A stretch of DNA of 43,311 bases, from the NCBI GenBank assembly GCA_028285035.1, contig JANQQF010000162.1, positions 1 through 43,311 on the forward strand, given 5' to 3'. Made by a program: the position numbers and the translations under genes. Below, piece after piece: positions 43,203 to 43,311 of this stretch; the stretch's first letter is position 1, and the number at the start of each line of letters is the position of its first letter. A model generated the notes under the pieces. The model did no database searches and was not told the DNA's origin. It was given only the letters and a program-made list of their open reading frames with translations. This DNA is from Phycisphaerae bacterium (GTDB taxonomy: Bacteria > Chloroflexota > Anaerolineae > 4572-78 > J111).

Positions 43203-43311
43203 TTAGTCGGTAATTTTGGTGATAACACCAGCACCAACGGTCCGACCACCTTCACGAATAGCAAAGCGGCCCCCATCTTCCAATGCCACAGGCACAATCA
43301 ACTCAACATTC
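43203..43311 (-). CDS. tuf: Elongation factor Tu, C-terminal fragment at window edge
   Basis: The last 35 codons before TAA at 43203 read [11 protein letters not shown]...[20 protein letters not shown], the C-terminal barrel end of EF-Tu, the GTPase that brings aminoacyl-tRNA to the ribosome. The rest lies outside the window. It is the upstream neighbour of rpmG on the same strand. Confidence 0.95.
   Translation of the reverse strand, partial: NVELIVPVALEDGGRFAIREGGRTVGAGVITKITD

Overview
The window looks like a chromosomal segment of a moderate-GC bacterium, most likely a member of the Chloroflexota (filamentous Anaerolineae-like lineages come to mind). The assignment rests on three things: the ribosomal operon order tuf-rpmG-secE-nusG-rplK-rplA-rplJ-rplL, the cyanobacterial/Chloroflexi-type nucleotidyltransferase with a decayed phosphomannomutase tail, and a short hydrophobic F(F/L)PII motif in secreted proteins that I associate with this phylum from memory. 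No search was run, so the taxonomy is an inference.

Positions 1-26.4 kb are a minus-strand cell-surface locus, transcribed from a secreted subtilisin-like protease (24696-26393) into two neighbouring giant paralogues. The first giant (14148-24503, 3451 aa) is complete. It has a signal/anchor segment, a right-handed beta-helix, an Ig-like domain, 19 DUF11 repeats, an internal FLPII motif and a C-terminal beta-propeller. The second giant (start at 13824, running off the left edge, at least 4608 codons with no stop) has the same N-terminal plan and about 31 complete DUF11 repeats plus one partial. Its repeats are organised in a second level: a block of eight repeats (about 3.08 kb) is present twice in tandem, and its first half occurs a third time. 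The block copies are far more alike as protein than as DNA. A cluster of three palindromes separates the two giants.

Positions 26.7-33 kb hold a pteridine-reductase-like SDR (minus) and then a plus-strand run: a small membrane protein with a near-consensus promoter, two Wzz-type polysaccharide co-polymerase proteins, a CpsD-type kinase with a ruined Walker A motif, a CpsB-type PHP phosphatase, a long-form RmlA nucleotidyltransferase and a YgjP-like metalloprotease. These are regulatory and sugar-activation parts of an exopolysaccharide system without glycosyltransferases nearby.

Positions 33-36.4 kb are a compact minus-strand operon: ComEA-like DNA-binding protein, a glutaredoxin-thioredoxin reductase fusion, a phosphoribosyltransferase and an NAD-dependent sugar epimerase. 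Divergent from it is the 831-aa GMPP-like protein (36574-39069).

Positions 39.1-43.3 kb are the minus-strand translation and transcription operon from the C-terminus of tuf to rplL. It carries visible RNA control elements: a terminator-like hairpin in the rpmG leader, a two-helix element abutting the rplA ribosome binding site, an L10 leader followed by an intrinsic terminator before rplJ, and a terminator after rplL.
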